A stretch of 64,000 bases of DNA. Origin: CBDANW01 sp965197825. Lineage in GTDB: Bacteria > Acidobacteriota > Vicinamibacteria > Marinacidobacterales > DATDRI01. The notes under the pieces are model-generated. The model did not search any database. It saw nothing but the letters and a program-made list of their open reading frames with translations, and was not told the origin of the DNA. Positions 8,458-17,938 of the stretch are shown here, piece after piece (the stretch's first letter is position 1; each line of letters opens with the position of its first letter). The translations under genes and the position numbers were made by a program. The stretch covers positions 3,038,001 to 3,102,000 of the forward strand of contig CBDANW010000003.1 in the NCBI GenBank assembly GCA_965197825.1, written 5' to 3'.

Positions 8458-9566
8458 TTGACCAGCTTTCATCTTATTTCCAGCTCTTCGGGTGCCCGGC
8501 GCGGTCGCCTCACCACACCGCACGGTGAAGTACAGACGCCCGCGTTCATGCCGGTCGCTACCCAGGGAACGGTCAAAGCGCTCACCCCCAGACAGGTCGA
8601 AGAAACCGGGAGCCAGATCGTACTCTCCAACACCTACCACCTCATGTTGCGACCTGGAGCCGAGCAGGTGGCCAACCTGGGCGGGCTTCACCGCTTGATG
8701 GGCTGGGATCGCCCCATACTCACCGATAGCGGCGGCTTCCAGGTCGCCAGCCTCGCGTCATTGCGGCAGGTGGAAGAACGGGGCGTCACGTTCCGTTCCC
8801 ATATAGACGGAAGCCTCCACGAGCTCACACCGGAGCGCGCGGTGACGATTCAGGGGCTACTGGGCTCGGACATCGCCATGGTGCTCGATGAATGCGTGCT
8901 CCATCCCGCCAGTCAGGAAAGAGCCCGCGAGGCCGCGGCTCGCAGTCTGCGATGGGCACGCAGCTCGCTCGAGGCGCATCGACGACCCGACCAGGCGCTC
9001 TACGGGATTGTACAGGGAGGGGTTTTCACGGATCTACGACGCGACAACGCACGCGCTCTCGTCGAGCTCGGTTTCGATGGTTACGGGATCGGTGGTTTGG
9101 CCGTGGGAGAGCCAACCGAGCTCACGCGCGAGATGACGGGCTGACTGTCGAAGAGCTTCCCGCCGATCGGCCCCGATACCTGATGGGCTCGGGAACGCCC
9201 TTCGACATCGTCGAAGCCGTGGCACGTGGGGTCGATCTTTTCGACTGTGTTCTACCCACGCGCAACGCCCGCAACGGCACGCTTTTCACCAGCAACGGAA
9301 AGCTCGCCATCAAGAACGCCCGTTTCACGGATGATTCCTCTGCCATCGACCCCGACTGCTCGTGCTACACTTGCCACCACTTCTCGCGCGCCTACGTTCG
9401 ACATCTCTTCATGGCTCGCGAGATGACCGCCACCACTTTGAACACCATTCACAACTTGACCTTCTACCAGGGCCTGGTGGCGAGACTCAGGAAAGCGATC
9501 GAGGAGGATCGGTTCGCATCGGAACGCCGTGAGCTGGCGGACCGGCTCTCCGGCGCGTCAACTTGA
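8458..9566 (+). pseudogene. tgt: Queuine tRNA-ribosyltransferase, frameshifted
   Basis: tRNA-guanine transglycosylase, which exchanges G34 for the queuosine precursor. The first frame (TTG 8458 to stop 9144) carries LTDSGGFQV with the catalytic Asp and IGGLAVGEP. The second frame, one base back, carries LPADRPRYLMGSG, LFDCVLPTRNARNG with the nucleophile Asp, and the zinc site C-S-C-Y-T-C plus downstream His, to a stop at 9566. Restoring one G in the GGG at 9138-9140 joins the frames as MTGLTVEELPADRP with the right spacing for the family, so a single-base deletion (real or a homopolymer read error) is the only defect. yajC, secD and secF follow, the classical cluster. Confidence 0.9.
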
Positions 9567-9598
9567 TGCGGTCGTGAAGCTTGAACTATGATCAAGAG

Positions 9599-9913
9599 AT
9601 GTCACCTCTCTTGATGGCCCCCCCCGGAGGACCGGGACCAGGCTTCGCCAATCAGCTGATGCTGATGCTGATCATTTTCGGCATCTTTTACTTCATCGTC
9701 TTCCGACCCATGCGCAAGGGACAACGCGAGGTGGAAGAGATGCGCGGGGGACTGAAGAACGGGGATCGCATCGTGACCAGCGGCGGCATCTACGGAACGG
9801 TGGTTGGGGTTTCCGAGGAGGCCATTCAGCTTCGAGTAGCCGACCAGGTCAAGATCCAGGTCGCCAAATCCGCGGTCGCGCGGCGCGTTGAGGAGTCAGG
9901 CGGCAAGGGATAG
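9599..9913 (+). CDS. yajC: YajC, Sec translocon accessory subunit
   Basis: Small single-span membrane protein that joins SecDF in the translocase. A glycine/proline-rich start (MSPLLMAPPGGPGPG) precedes one helix (QLMLMLIIFGIFYFIVFRP) and the family-typical cytosolic part MRKGQREVEEMRGGLKNGDR, then IVTSGGIYGTVVGV. ATG 9599 is chosen; TTG 9581 in the same frame would add six residues and neither has a strong ribosome site. 104 residues is the usual size. It sits between tgt and secD, as in many bacteria. Confidence 0.92.
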   Translation: MSPLLMAPPGGPGPGFANQLMLMLIIFGIFYFIVFRPMRKGQREVEEMRGGLKNGDRIVTSGGIYGTVVGVSEEAIQLRVADQVKIQVAKSAVARRVEESGGKG

Positions 9914-9948
9914 CACTCTTGACCGGCCAACAGGAGTACGAATAGCTC

Positions 9949-11505
9949 ATGAGAAAAAACTTGCAGTGGAAGGCGATCCTCATCGCCGTGGTCGTTATCG
10001 TGTTCGCATGGTCCATGTACCCTCCCGAGGAGAAGATCAATCTGGGTCTCGATCTCCGGGGAGGTATTCATCTGATCATGAAGGTCAATACCATAGACGC
10101 GGTGGCGGCCATCACAGATGAGACCGTGGATGCGATCAGCACCCTGCTCGACGAAGAGAGCGTTTCGTTCCAGGATATCGGTTCGGAGGAGCCGGCGCGG
10201 ATTCGGCTCAACGGCGTCGACATCAACCAAGATCAAGCGTTCCGAGCTCTCATCGAGACCAACTTCCCCAGCTGGGACCCCACCCGGCCGGAGCCAGGCG
10301 TGTGGGCGCTGGCGATGAGACCCACCGACCTCAATGTCATCCGAGATGAAACGGTCACTCAAGCGATTGAGACGATCCGACGAAGAGTAGATGCTCTGGG
10401 CGTCGCGGAACCGGTGATCGCCCCCCACGGAGATCGGGGCGATCAGATCCTGGTGCAGCTGCCGGGCTTCGACGACGTGGCACGCGCCAAAGAGATCATC
10501 CGGTCCACGGCTAGACTCGACTTGAAGCTCGTAGAAGCGGGTCCGGTTGCTAGCCGCGAACAGTTTCTGCAAGGAGGCACCGAGCCGGCGGCGGGGACCG
10601 AGATCGTTCCAGGTGTTTCCCAAGCCGGTGCGGGAGATCAGGTGTTCTACCTGGTGGAGCGGGTGCCAGTCATCACTGGTCGCGATCTCAAGAACGCCCG
10701 GCAGTCGATCGACTACGAGACGAACACCCCGAACGTCTCCTTTACGCTCCAGCCGGAAGGGGCGAACAAGTTTCGCCGTGCCACGCAAGCCAACATCGGA
10801 CGCCAGCTAGCCATCATGCTCGACGACCAAATCATGTCGGCGCCGGTGATCGAGGGGGTGATTTACGACCAGGGACAGATCACCGGTCAGTTCAGCCTCG
10901 AGGAAGCCCAGGATCTCGCGCTGGTGTTGCGATCGGGTGCCCTACCGGCCTCCCTGGAATACCAGGAAGAGCGAACGGTGGGCCCCAGCTTGGGGGCAGA
11001 CTCCATCCGCAGCGGTATCACGGCCTCCCTCGTGGGCTTCGCCGGGGTCGTCCTGGCGATGCTCTTTTATTACCGTCTCTCCGGGATCAACGCGGTGGTG
11101 GCCCTGGTGCTCAACCTCGTCATACTGTTGGGAGCGATGGCCTATTTCGGTGCCACCCTGACGCTCCCGGGCATGGCGGGGGTCATCCTCACCATCGGTA
11201 TCGGCGTGGACTCGAACGTTCTCATCTTCGAGCGCATCAAAGAGGAGATGCGGGGGGGCAAGACGCCGCGCACCGCCATCTCGGCAGGGTTCGGCAAGGT
11301 TTTTTGGACCATCTTCGACACCCACCTGACGAGCTTGGTGGCTGCATTAATATTGTTTCAGTTCGGGACGGGACCGGTGCAAGGCTTCGCGGTGACTCTA
11401 AGCATCGGCCTGCTGGCGAACGTCTTCACCGCTATCTTCGTCTCGCGCTTCATTTTCGATCTGGTCCTCGGAGGGCGTCGGCAGGTCGAAGCGCTGTCTA
11501 TCTGA
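9949..11505 (+). CDS. secD: Protein translocase subunit SecD
   Basis: RND-type membrane subunit that uses the proton motive force to pull preproteins through SecYEG. The N-terminal helix is followed by INLGLDLRGGIHLIMKV (the D1 motif), a large periplasmic domain to about residue 330, then five helices, with the GVDSNVLIFERIKEE motif near residue 420 and the closing F-D-x-H-L-T-S-L. 518 residues is normal. ATG 9949 follows yajC by 35 bp and secF follows by 12 bp, so the three form one transcript. Confidence 0.96.
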   Translation: MRKNLQWKAILIAVVVIVFAWSMYPPEEKINLGLDLRGGIHLIMKVNTIDAVAAITDETVDAISTLLDEESVSFQDIGSEEPARIRLNGVDINQDQAFRALIETNFPSWDPTRPEPGVWALAMRPTDLNVIRDETVTQAIETIRRRVDALGVAEPVIAPHGDRGDQILVQLPGFDDVARAKEIIRSTARLDLKLVEAGPVASREQFLQGGTEPAAGTEIVPGVSQAGAGDQVFYLVERVPVITGRDLKNARQSIDYETNTPNVSFTLQPEGANKFRRATQANIGRQLAIMLDDQIMSAPVIEGVIYDQGQITGQFSLEEAQDLALVLRSGALPASLEYQEERTVGPSLGADSIRSGITASLVGFAGVVLAMLFYYRLSGINAVVALVLNLVILLGAMAYFGATLTLPGMAGVILTIGIGVDSNVLIFERIKEEMRGGKTPRTAISAGFGKVFWTIFDTHLTSLVAALILFQFGTGPVQGFAVTLSIGLLANVFTAIFVSRFIFDLVLGGRRQVEALSI

Positions 11506-11517
11506 GCAGGGAGTTCC

Positions 11518-12468
11518 ATGGATATTCTCCGTGACACAAACATCAATTGGCTGAAGTACCGCTGGTACTTCATTACGGTCTCCATGGTGCTGTCTGTGGT
11601 CGGCGCCATCGATGTTTATCGGAGCGGCGGCCTGCGCTACGGCATCGATTTCTCGGAGGGCACGATCGTCTACGCCAAGTTCGAGAGCACGCCGGAGATC
11701 GAAACCATACGCCAGACGCTGGCCAACTCCGGTCTAGGCGAAGCCGTCATCCAGCGTTACGACCAGCCCAACCTGAACCAGGTCATGATCCGCATGGAAC
11801 GCGAGGAGGAGCAAACGGGCGATCTCGATACGACGGCGAACCAAATCCTGAGCACGCTCAGGGAACAATATCAGGATAACCTGCTCGTCGACTCCAGCAC
11901 CGAGATCGTCGGCCCGGTGGTTGGGCAAGAGCTCCGTCGCAAGGCCACCAGCGCCACCATCCTGGCGCTAGCTGCCATGCTCATCTACATCGGCCTGCGT
12001 TTCGAGTTCATCTATGGGGTAGCCGCGACCATCGCGGTGGTGCATGACGTGCTGCTAACCCTTGGGTTAGTGTCGATCTTCGGCTACGAGATCAGCCTCA
12101 ACGTCATCGCGGCTTTCTTGACCTTGGTGGGCTACTCGGTGAACGACACGATCGTCATCTTCGATCGGGTGCGAGAGAACCGCCGTTTTCTCAGGCGGAA
12201 GTCGCTCGACGAGATCATCAACCTGTCGATCAACCAAACCCTCAGGAGAACGGTCCTCACTTCCGGTATCACGTTCCTCACCGTCCTCAGCCTTTTCCTA
12301 TTGGGAGGAGAAGTCTTGCGGTCCTTCTCGTTCGTCTTGGTTGCGGGGATCGTCGTGGGAACCTACTCATCGATAGCGATCGCGTCACCAGTCGTGAGCT
12401 GGTGGCGGAGGGTGCGAGAGAAACGCTCGCCGGACGGAGCCAAGGCGCAGGCTCGAGTCCGCGCCTAG
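11518..12468 (+). CDS. secF: Protein translocase subunit SecF
   Basis: Partner of SecD. The first helix (YRWYFITVSMVLSVVG) precedes GLRYGIDFSEGTIVYAKF, the SecF counterpart of the D1 motif; residues 140-300 hold the five C-terminal helices, including GYSVNDTIVIFDRVRENR and SINQTLRRTVLTSGITFLT. 316 residues is typical. The start ATG 11518 is preceded by AGGGAGTTCC. The gene ends a few bases before a family A repeat, which probably marks the end of the yajC-secDF unit. Confidence 0.96.
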   Translation: MDILRDTNINWLKYRWYFITVSMVLSVVGAIDVYRSGGLRYGIDFSEGTIVYAKFESTPEIETIRQTLANSGLGEAVIQRYDQPNLNQVMIRMEREEEQTGDLDTTANQILSTLREQYQDNLLVDSSTEIVGPVVGQELRRKATSATILALAAMLIYIGLRFEFIYGVAATIAVVHDVLLTLGLVSIFGYEISLNVIAAFLTLVGYSVNDTIVIFDRVRENRRFLRRKSLDEIINLSINQTLRRTVLTSGITFLTVLSLFLLGGEVLRSFSFVLVAGIVVGTYSSIAIASPVVSWWRRVREKRSPDGAKAQARVRA

Positions 12469-12471
12469 AGC

Positions 12472-12559
12472 GGCGTCTGACCGGCGTCTGGCCAAGTTGA
12501 TTGTGAGATCCCGTTCATTTGACGCCTGAATGATTAGTGTGACCGCGCGTATTGACGCC
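12472..12559 (+). repeat. Dispersed repeat family A, copy 1
   Basis: An 11-bp piece GGCGTCTGACC is followed by a full 44-bp unit (12483-12526) that begins GGCGTCTGGCC, has GATCCCG in the middle and ends TTTGACGCC, so its ends are inverted (GGCGTC/GACGCC). A second half-unit ending ATTGACGCC closes at 12559. It overlaps the start of the following tonB-like gene. Related copies are at 20505, 36583, 37353, 54715 and 56374. Confidence 0.75.
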
Positions 12560-13426
12560 CGAAGGCGAGCCCTCGAGCGGGCACGCAAGCGAAGGAAACA
12601 GCGTCCGTCTTCCTCTTCCGCAAGTCGTTCCGGGACACGTCCTAGGCCCACACCCGAGCTGCTTTCGGAAGCCCTTGTCGTTACGTTTCCTCACAAGGAG
12701 GACCGGAGGCGCTGGGGGCTAGTGGCTGCGATCGGCCTCCACGTGGTCGTGCTGGCGGTGGCCGTTTTCGCGCCCTTCCTCTGGCCCGACGCACCGCCCG
12801 CACCCGCGGTGGTGCGGACCTTCTTCGATTCCGCACCACCGCCGCCGCCTCTCCAGAGGCGAGGCTCCCCGATTGTCTTGCGACGCGTAGTGGACACTCC
12901 CGCCCAACCCCAACCGGATCGGTTGGAGCCCGACGAGCGACCCACGTTTCGGGAGGACGAACCACTGGTGCCCCTCGAGATCCCGGAAGAGATACTGTCA
13001 CCGAACGTCGAGGTGCAATACGGCGTCGAAGACGGATTCGATCTTGGTGAGCTCGAGGGCATGGAAGGGGGGGTCGAAGGCGGAGTCGGCGGCGGCGTGC
13101 TGGGAGGCATCGTCGGTGGCATCATCGGCGGCACCGGCACCGAGGTGTACCCTCGGGCCGATGTCCCACCCCGCCCGATCCGGACACCGCGTCCCTCCTA
13201 CACCGTGGAAGCGATCCGGCAGAAGATAACCGGAGAAATCATCTTGCAGGTGGTCATCGATACGCAGGGACGCGTCGAAGTGCTAAGAGTGCTTCAATCG
13301 ATCCCAGAGCTCGACGAGGAGGCCATCAGAGTCGTCGAGAACGAATGGCGTTTCCGGCCGGCGCTGAAGAACAACCGCCCGGTGCCCACTCTCGCCGAGC
13401 TCCTCGTCGCATTCAACCTCTTCTGA
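12530..13426 (+). CDS. TonB-family energy transducer (first copy)
   Basis: 298 residues: a basic cytosolic N-terminus, one membrane helix at about 62-82 (WGLVAAIGLHVVVLAVAVFA), a proline-rich stretch (DSAPPPPPLQ), a glycine-rich linker with GGVLGGIVGGIIGG near 180-200, and a TonB C-terminal domain from about 215 (PRPSYTVEAIRQKITGEIIL, then the VLRVLQSIPELDEEAIRVV segment). It should couple the inner-membrane proton motive force to outer-membrane receptors. ATG 12530 lies inside a family A repeat, so the first ten or so residues (MISVTARIDA) are repeat-encoded and no ribosome site is visible; the true start may differ. Its transcription appears separate from the downstream operon, which has its own promoter. 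Confidence 0.82.
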   Translation: MISVTARIDARRRALERARKRRKQRPSSSSASRSGTRPRPTPELLSEALVVTFPHKEDRRRWGLVAAIGLHVVVLAVAVFAPFLWPDAPPAPAVVRTFFDSAPPPPPLQRRGSPIVLRRVVDTPAQPQPDRLEPDERPTFREDEPLVPLEIPEEILSPNVEVQYGVEDGFDLGELEGMEGGVEGGVGGGVLGGIVGGIIGGTGTEVYPRADVPPRPIRTPRPSYTVEAIRQKITGEIILQVVIDTQGRVEVLRVLQSIPELDEEAIRVVENEWRFRPALKNNRPVPTLAELLVAFNLF

Positions 13427-13543
13427 GGCGAGACCTTTCGAATCGTCTAGTTTCTAAGTGAAATATAAGTTTTCATTCTTATACGCATGTTGTTGCATAC
13501 AATATGCGCCGCCGGTTTGGTTCGATCCCGGCAGCAAAACCGC

Positions 13544-13572
13544 TTGACAGGGCCACCCTCGGAAGCTAGCAT
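13544..13572 (+). promoter_or_regulatory. Sigma-70-type promoter of the tonB-exbBD operon
   Basis: TTGACA at 13544-13549 and TAGCAT at 13567-13572 are separated by exactly 17 bp. Transcription would begin near 13579, about 360 nt before the second tonB gene. Confidence 0.6.
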
Positions 13573-13937
13573 AGGCCGCTTGTGGGGCTACGTGGTTCCC
13601 CAAACCACTCCCAAGATTTGACTTGAGGCTCTGATTTTATTAAGGATAGTCGGTTCCGGTGGAGTTTCCGGTACGGTCTCACCCCGTCCGAAACCCTGAA
13701 TGCGAGAAACAGATGATGATGTCAACCGACCCTGTGATCGCCGCGCCGAAAATCACCAGCCTGGCAAGCCTGGCAAGAATGACTAGCGGGGAACCCTTTT
13801 CCGAGAACCGGTGTCTAATGGGGTACCCCGGCTGTACAGAGTCCGAGGTCCGGTCGGACGTCCCGACTGGGTATGGATTCTTAGAGGGAGGCCGGACAGT
13901 TCACCTCCTCCCTTTTCTGAAAGGAGCATAGAAGACC
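13573..13937 (+). promoter_or_regulatory. Long structured leader of the tonB-exbBD operon, possible cis-regulatory RNA
   Basis: 365 nt between the promoter and the GTG at 13938 with no convincing ORF. The 3' half is dense in self-complementarity: GGGGTACCCC palindrome (13820-13829), GTCCGA/TCGGAC stem (13841-13846 and 13854-13859), and a terminator-like stem GGGAGG/CCTCCC (13886-13891 and 13907-13912) followed directly by TTTT. The last stem ends just before the ribosome site AAGGAG at 13921-13926, the layout of a transcription attenuator or riboswitch expression platform. I could not match the aptamer half to a known riboswitch; the nearest thought, cobalamin (a TonB substrate), lacks the B12 box. 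Function is inference. Confidence 0.4.
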
Positions 13938-14645
<708 letters not shown>

Positions 14646-14700
14646 TTACGACTTAGTCTTGATGCATTCTAAGTAAGATAGTCCCAAGGAGGAGGAGAAA

Positions 14701-15375
14701 ATGCAGTTTGGAATCATGGAGATGATTGAATCGATGGGTACGGCGGCTATCGCCACGAACATCATTTTGCTGATCATGTCGATGTACTCCATCGGAATCA
14801 TGATTGAGCGGTGGTGGGCGTACCGTCAAGCCAAGACCCAATCCCGCGCCTATGCACCTCAGGTAGCCAAGATGTTGAAGGATGGCAAGATCGGCGACGC
14901 CATCAAGTTGAGCGGCAGGAAAGAGAACCGGTACAGCCACCTGGCAAAGGTCCTCTTGGCCGGCCTGCAGGAGTTCCAGTTCCAGCAGGAAAGCGGCGGC
15001 GGATCCAACCGCGAGGACATGATGGAGGCCGCGCATCGAGCCATCGAGCGGGCCACCGCGGTGAACCTCACCGACCTGAAGCGAGGATTGGCCGGGTTGG
15101 CTACCATCGGCGCCACGGCTCCCTTCGTGGGACTCTTCGGTACGGTCGTCGGTATCATCAACGCGTTCCAAGGCATGGCCTTGACTGGTTCCGGCGGTAT
15201 CGGCGCAGTATCCGCAGGTATCTCCGAGGCTCTGGTCGCGACGGCGTTTGGTCTGTTCGTGGCGGTGCCCGCGGTCTGGGCTTACAACTACTTCACCACC
15301 AAGGTCGAGGGCTTCACGGTCGAGATGGATAACAGCGCTTCCGAGCTCATCGACTACATGGCCAAGAAAACTTAG
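14701..15375 (+). CDS. exbB: MotA/TolQ/ExbB proton channel family protein
   Basis: Inner-membrane channel subunit that, with ExbD, harvests proton motive force for TonB. 224 residues: N-terminal helix at about 17-36, cytosolic loop with the family-typical DMMEAAHRAIERATAV, then LKRGLAGLATIGATAPFVGLFGTVVGI and a third helix SEALVATAFGLFVAVPAV, which contain the conserved Thr and Gly residues of the pore. AAGGAGGAGGAGAAA directly precedes ATG 14701, the strongest ribosome site in the operon, consistent with ExbB being needed in excess. Confidence 0.95.
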   Translation: MQFGIMEMIESMGTAAIATNIILLIMSMYSIGIMIERWWAYRQAKTQSRAYAPQVAKMLKDGKIGDAIKLSGRKENRYSHLAKVLLAGLQEFQFQQESGGGSNREDMMEAAHRAIERATAVNLTDLKRGLAGLATIGATAPFVGLFGTVVGIINAFQGMALTGSGGIGAVSAGISEALVATAFGLFVAVPAVWAYNYFTTKVEGFTVEMDNSASELIDYMAKKT

Positions 15376-15406
15376 GTCGCTTCATAAAACCATAAGGAGA
15401 TATGCC

Positions 15407-15838
15407 ATGGGTATGAGTGGAGGAGGAGGGACCAAGAAGCTCAATAGCAATATCAACGTGACACCCTTCGTCGACATCATGTTGGTCTTGCTCATCATTT
15501 TCATGGTGGTCACGCCTATGCTGCAAAAAGGCGTCGATGTCGTTCTGCCGGTGGCAGAATATCCAACGGACCATCCCGACAACGAAAGCGTGGTCACCTT
15601 GGCCGTGAAGCGGGATCGGACCCTCTATATCGATCAGATCCCGGTTCCGAGTGCCGAACTTCTCGCCAGCATTCGAGAGAAGTTCGACACGCGTGCCGAG
15701 AAGATCTTGCTCTTGAAGGCCGACGAGGCGGTGGACTACGGCCGCGTGTTGGAAGTCATGGACATCGCCCGTGAAGGCGGAGTCGAGGAAATCGGGCTTA
15801 TTACCGAGCTGAGAAGAGGCGCGGGCGGTGGGAACTAG
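15407..15838 (+). CDS. exbD: ExbD/TolR family biopolymer transport protein (first)
   Basis: 143 residues. Short cytosolic start (MGMSGGGGTKKLNSNINVTP), a single helix FVDIMLVLLIIFMVVTPMLQ carrying the proton-translocating Asp of the V-D-I-M motif, then a periplasmic domain. The frame is open upstream to 15248 but ATG 15407, preceded by AAGGAGATATGCC, is the real start. Part of tonB-exbB-exbD-exbD. Its periplasmic domain differs from the second ExbD, which suggests a heterodimer or different partner TonBs. Confidence 0.93.
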   Translation: MGMSGGGGTKKLNSNINVTPFVDIMLVLLIIFMVVTPMLQKGVDVVLPVAEYPTDHPDNESVVTLAVKRDRTLYIDQIPVPSAELLASIREKFDTRAEKILLLKADEAVDYGRVLEVMDIAREGGVEEIGLITELRRGAGGGN

Positions 15839-15879
15839 CCCCTCGACTGGCTCATCATTCAAAAAAGGAGTAACCGCTT

Positions 15880-16317
15880 ATGGGTATGGCATCAGGCGGA
15901 AGTAGTGGACCCACCTCTGATATCAACGTCACACCTTTTATCGACGTGTTGCTGGTCCTGCTCATCATCTTCATGGTGGTGACACCACTCACGCAGAAGG
16001 GTCTGGACGTGCAGTTGCCGGAGTCCGAGAAGAATCTCATTCAGGAACAGCCACAGAACCCAGGCGATCAGCTGATTCTCGACATCGACGAAGATGCCAT
16101 GGTGACCATCAACAAGCAGCCGGTCACACGAGAGGAGCTCCCTCTGAGAATCCGGGACATCTTCGAGACTCGCTCCGACAAGACACTGTTCCTTCGCGCG
16201 GCACCCACACTGAGCTACGGCGAGGTCGTGGACGTGCTGGACGTGGCGAAGGGTAACGGAGTCGAGCGGGTGGGCATCGTGCCGCCGGCGGGGCCAGAGT
16301 TCGAAGGAGACCGTTAA
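15880..16317 (+). CDS. exbD: ExbD/TolR family biopolymer transport protein (second)
   Basis: 145 residues. SDINVTPFIDVLLVLLIIFM holds the proton-binding Asp in F-I-D-V; the periplasmic domain starts after the helix, with LPESEKN and a C-terminal segment RAAPTLSYGEVVDVLDVAKG. AAAAAAGGAGTAACCGCTT precedes ATG 15880. It lies 41 bp after the first exbD and is closed by a terminator 33 bp downstream, so it is the last gene of the operon. Confidence 0.93.
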   Translation: MGMASGGSSGPTSDINVTPFIDVLLVLLIIFMVVTPLTQKGLDVQLPESEKNLIQEQPQNPGDQLILDIDEDAMVTINKQPVTREELPLRIRDIFETRSDKTLFLRAAPTLSYGEVVDVLDVAKGNGVERVGIVPPAGPEFEGDR

Positions 16318-16350
16318 GACACTTCTCCCCCGAATCAGGGATCTGTTTCA

Positions 16351-16380
16351 AGAGGAGGCCGTCTGGCCTCCTCTTTTTTT
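16351..16380 (+). terminator. Rho-independent terminator of the tonB-exbBD operon
   Basis: Perfect 10-bp stem AGAGGAGGCC / GGCCTCCTCT (16351-16360 and 16365-16374) with a GTCT loop, continued by a T-run to 16380. Confidence 0.92.
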
Positions 16381-16705
16381 GTCCTGACAGAGGCCCCCGA
16401 CAGACCCCTGGGACGATATCTGACGGGCCCCGGGATGCCTGATGGGCCTGAAGGGCCTTCTAAGGAGCTTGTCGCACCTGACCAGTCGCCGTCCCCAGCC
16501 CCGTACACACCGGGTCTCTCCTGCTTGTCCTCGCCGTGGCTAGAGGAAGCGATAGCGCGTGGGTGACTGGGGGAGGGGGCGCAGCCAGCGGCCACGTTTG
16601 GCGCAGCGCCCGGGAGAGGCGTAAATGGCGACGCTGCGTGGCAACGGTGGCGTGGCTTTCTGGCTTTCGCTACCTTAAAGGATTGACCTAGGACCGTAAC
16701 AGCTC
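16381..16705. other. Intergenic region, nothing recognised
   Basis: 325 bp between the convergent exbD and TPR genes. GC-rich with short direct echoes (GGGACGATATCTGACGGG followed by GGGATGCCTGATGGG) but no gene, RNA or clear terminator for the leftward gene. Confidence 0.5.
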
Positions 16706-17722
16706 TTAGTGAGCTGGAGGAACCTCTCCTCCCGCCGCTTCCGCAATGGCGGCAGCCTCTTCCTGGGCCTCTTTGAGCTCCAATGCCTTGTCTCTCAACT
16801 CGTTGGCTGCCGCCTCGAGCTCTGCCTTCGTCGTGGCGTTAGGCTCCAACTTGGCCTGCTCACGAAGTAGCAAGCCCTTGTAAACCATGGCATCTACGTA
16901 CTCGGCGTTGATCGCAAGCGCAGCGTCCAACTCACCGATGCCCAGGGCGGTGAACTCGCGTCTCTGATCGGTAGTGAGATCGGGATCCCGATACACCTTG
17001 TCCCAGTAGTGGGTGGCGATCAGGTAGTAACCCTCGGCGTCAGTAGTCCGGGCCTCTTTCGCCAATTGAAGCCATTGTATCGTCTCGTCGAAGCGACCGT
17101 ATCGGTTGAGAACCGCCGCCACGTGGCGATAGGCCACCGGATCCTCGGGCTTCATCTCCACCGGCCGCTGGTATGCCTCGATCGCCTTGTCCAGAAGCGG
17201 CATGCGCTCGGGGTCATGGAAACGCTCGTACAGGTCGCCGAGCGTGTAGTACCTCTCAGGACTTTCTGGCGCAAGCGCGATGAGCTCGAGGTAGTATTTC
17301 TCGGCGGTCGCGAGGTCGCTCTTCACGTCACGGTAAATCGCCGCAAGTTGCTCCAGCGCGTACTGGCGCGTGGGGTCCTCCCCCTGAGATTTCTCGAGTA
17401 CCAGCGCATAGTGCTTGATCGCTTCATCCATATGCGCGAGGTTTTCCGGATCCCGGGTTCGCGTGGGGCGGTAGATGAGATGATGAGAGCTGCCGAGATA
17501 GAAATGCGCGGGGATAATGACCCGTGGGTCCCCGTTCGGATCGAGCTCGAGCACCCGCTCGTACTCGTGGATGGCGACCTCGTATTCTTTGTTGGCGTAT
17601 TGAGCGTTGGCGTCCTGGAATGCCCGCCGCGCCTTGAGCATGTTGAGTTGATCCGTGCACGCACCCAATGCGAGAACGGTAACTGCGATGATTGCTGCGG
17701 CGACGCCGCGATGGCTCTTCAT
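16706..17722 (-). CDS. Tetratricopeptide-repeat lipoprotein
   Basis: 338 residues, exported. Residues 1-22 are a lipoprotein signal ending A-L-G-A-C, with Cys22 as lipidation site. The rest is TPR helices: ANKEYEVAIHEYERVLELDP, NLAHMDEAIKHYALVLEKSQ, ATAEKYYLELIALAPESPER, LLDKAIEAYQRPVEMKPEDP and YGRFDETIQWLQLAKEARTT, followed by a Glu/Ala-rich coiled tail. Probably a periplasmic scaffold; no catalytic motif. A near-consensus promoter lies upstream at 17767-17795, so it is transcribed alone, divergently from the rsh gene. Confidence 0.85.
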   Translation of the reverse strand: MKSHRGVAAAIIAVTVLALGACTDQLNMLKARRAFQDANAQYANKEYEVAIHEYERVLELDPNGDPRVIIPAHFYLGSSHHLIYRPTRTRDPENLAHMDEAIKHYALVLEKSQGEDPTRQYALEQLAAIYRDVKSDLATAEKYYLELIALAPESPERYYTLGDLYERFHDPERMPLLDKAIEAYQRPVEMKPEDPVAYRHVAAVLNRYGRFDETIQWLQLAKEARTTDAEGYYLIATHYWDKVYRDPDLTTDQRREFTALGIGELDAALAINAEYVDAMVYKGLLLREQAKLEPNATTKAELEAAANELRDKALELKEAQEEAAAIAEAAGGEVPPAH

Positions 17723-17766
17723 GACCGTATCCCCCTTATCCTCATCACCTTACGAAAACGGAGCGT

Positions 17767-17795
17767 ATTATATTACGGGCATTTACACAAGTCAA
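17767..17795 (-). promoter_or_regulatory. Sigma-70-type promoter of the TPR lipoprotein
   Basis: On the minus strand TTGACT (17790-17795) and a perfect TATAAT (17767-17772) are 17 bp apart, 45 bp before the ATG at 17722. Confidence 0.75.
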
Positions 17796-17938
17796 GGAAG
17801 CGCGACGCGAGGTAAGACCAACGGAGATTTGCGCCGCACGCTATCGCTTAGCGCGCGAGTCGGGTTGATCCGGTACGGTGGCCGTCCTATGATGGGATAA
17901 GGCAAGCCCTTACGCTTGAGGAGTTTGCCCCCACCACC

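Noticed and set aside
9826..10788. Minus-strand 320-codon frame
   Set aside because: Antisense to secD, no domain, no ribosome site.
13511..13530. tRNA-like T-arm (GGTTCGATCC)
   Set aside because: The flanking arms do not pair as a five-base stem and no acceptor or anticodon arm is present.
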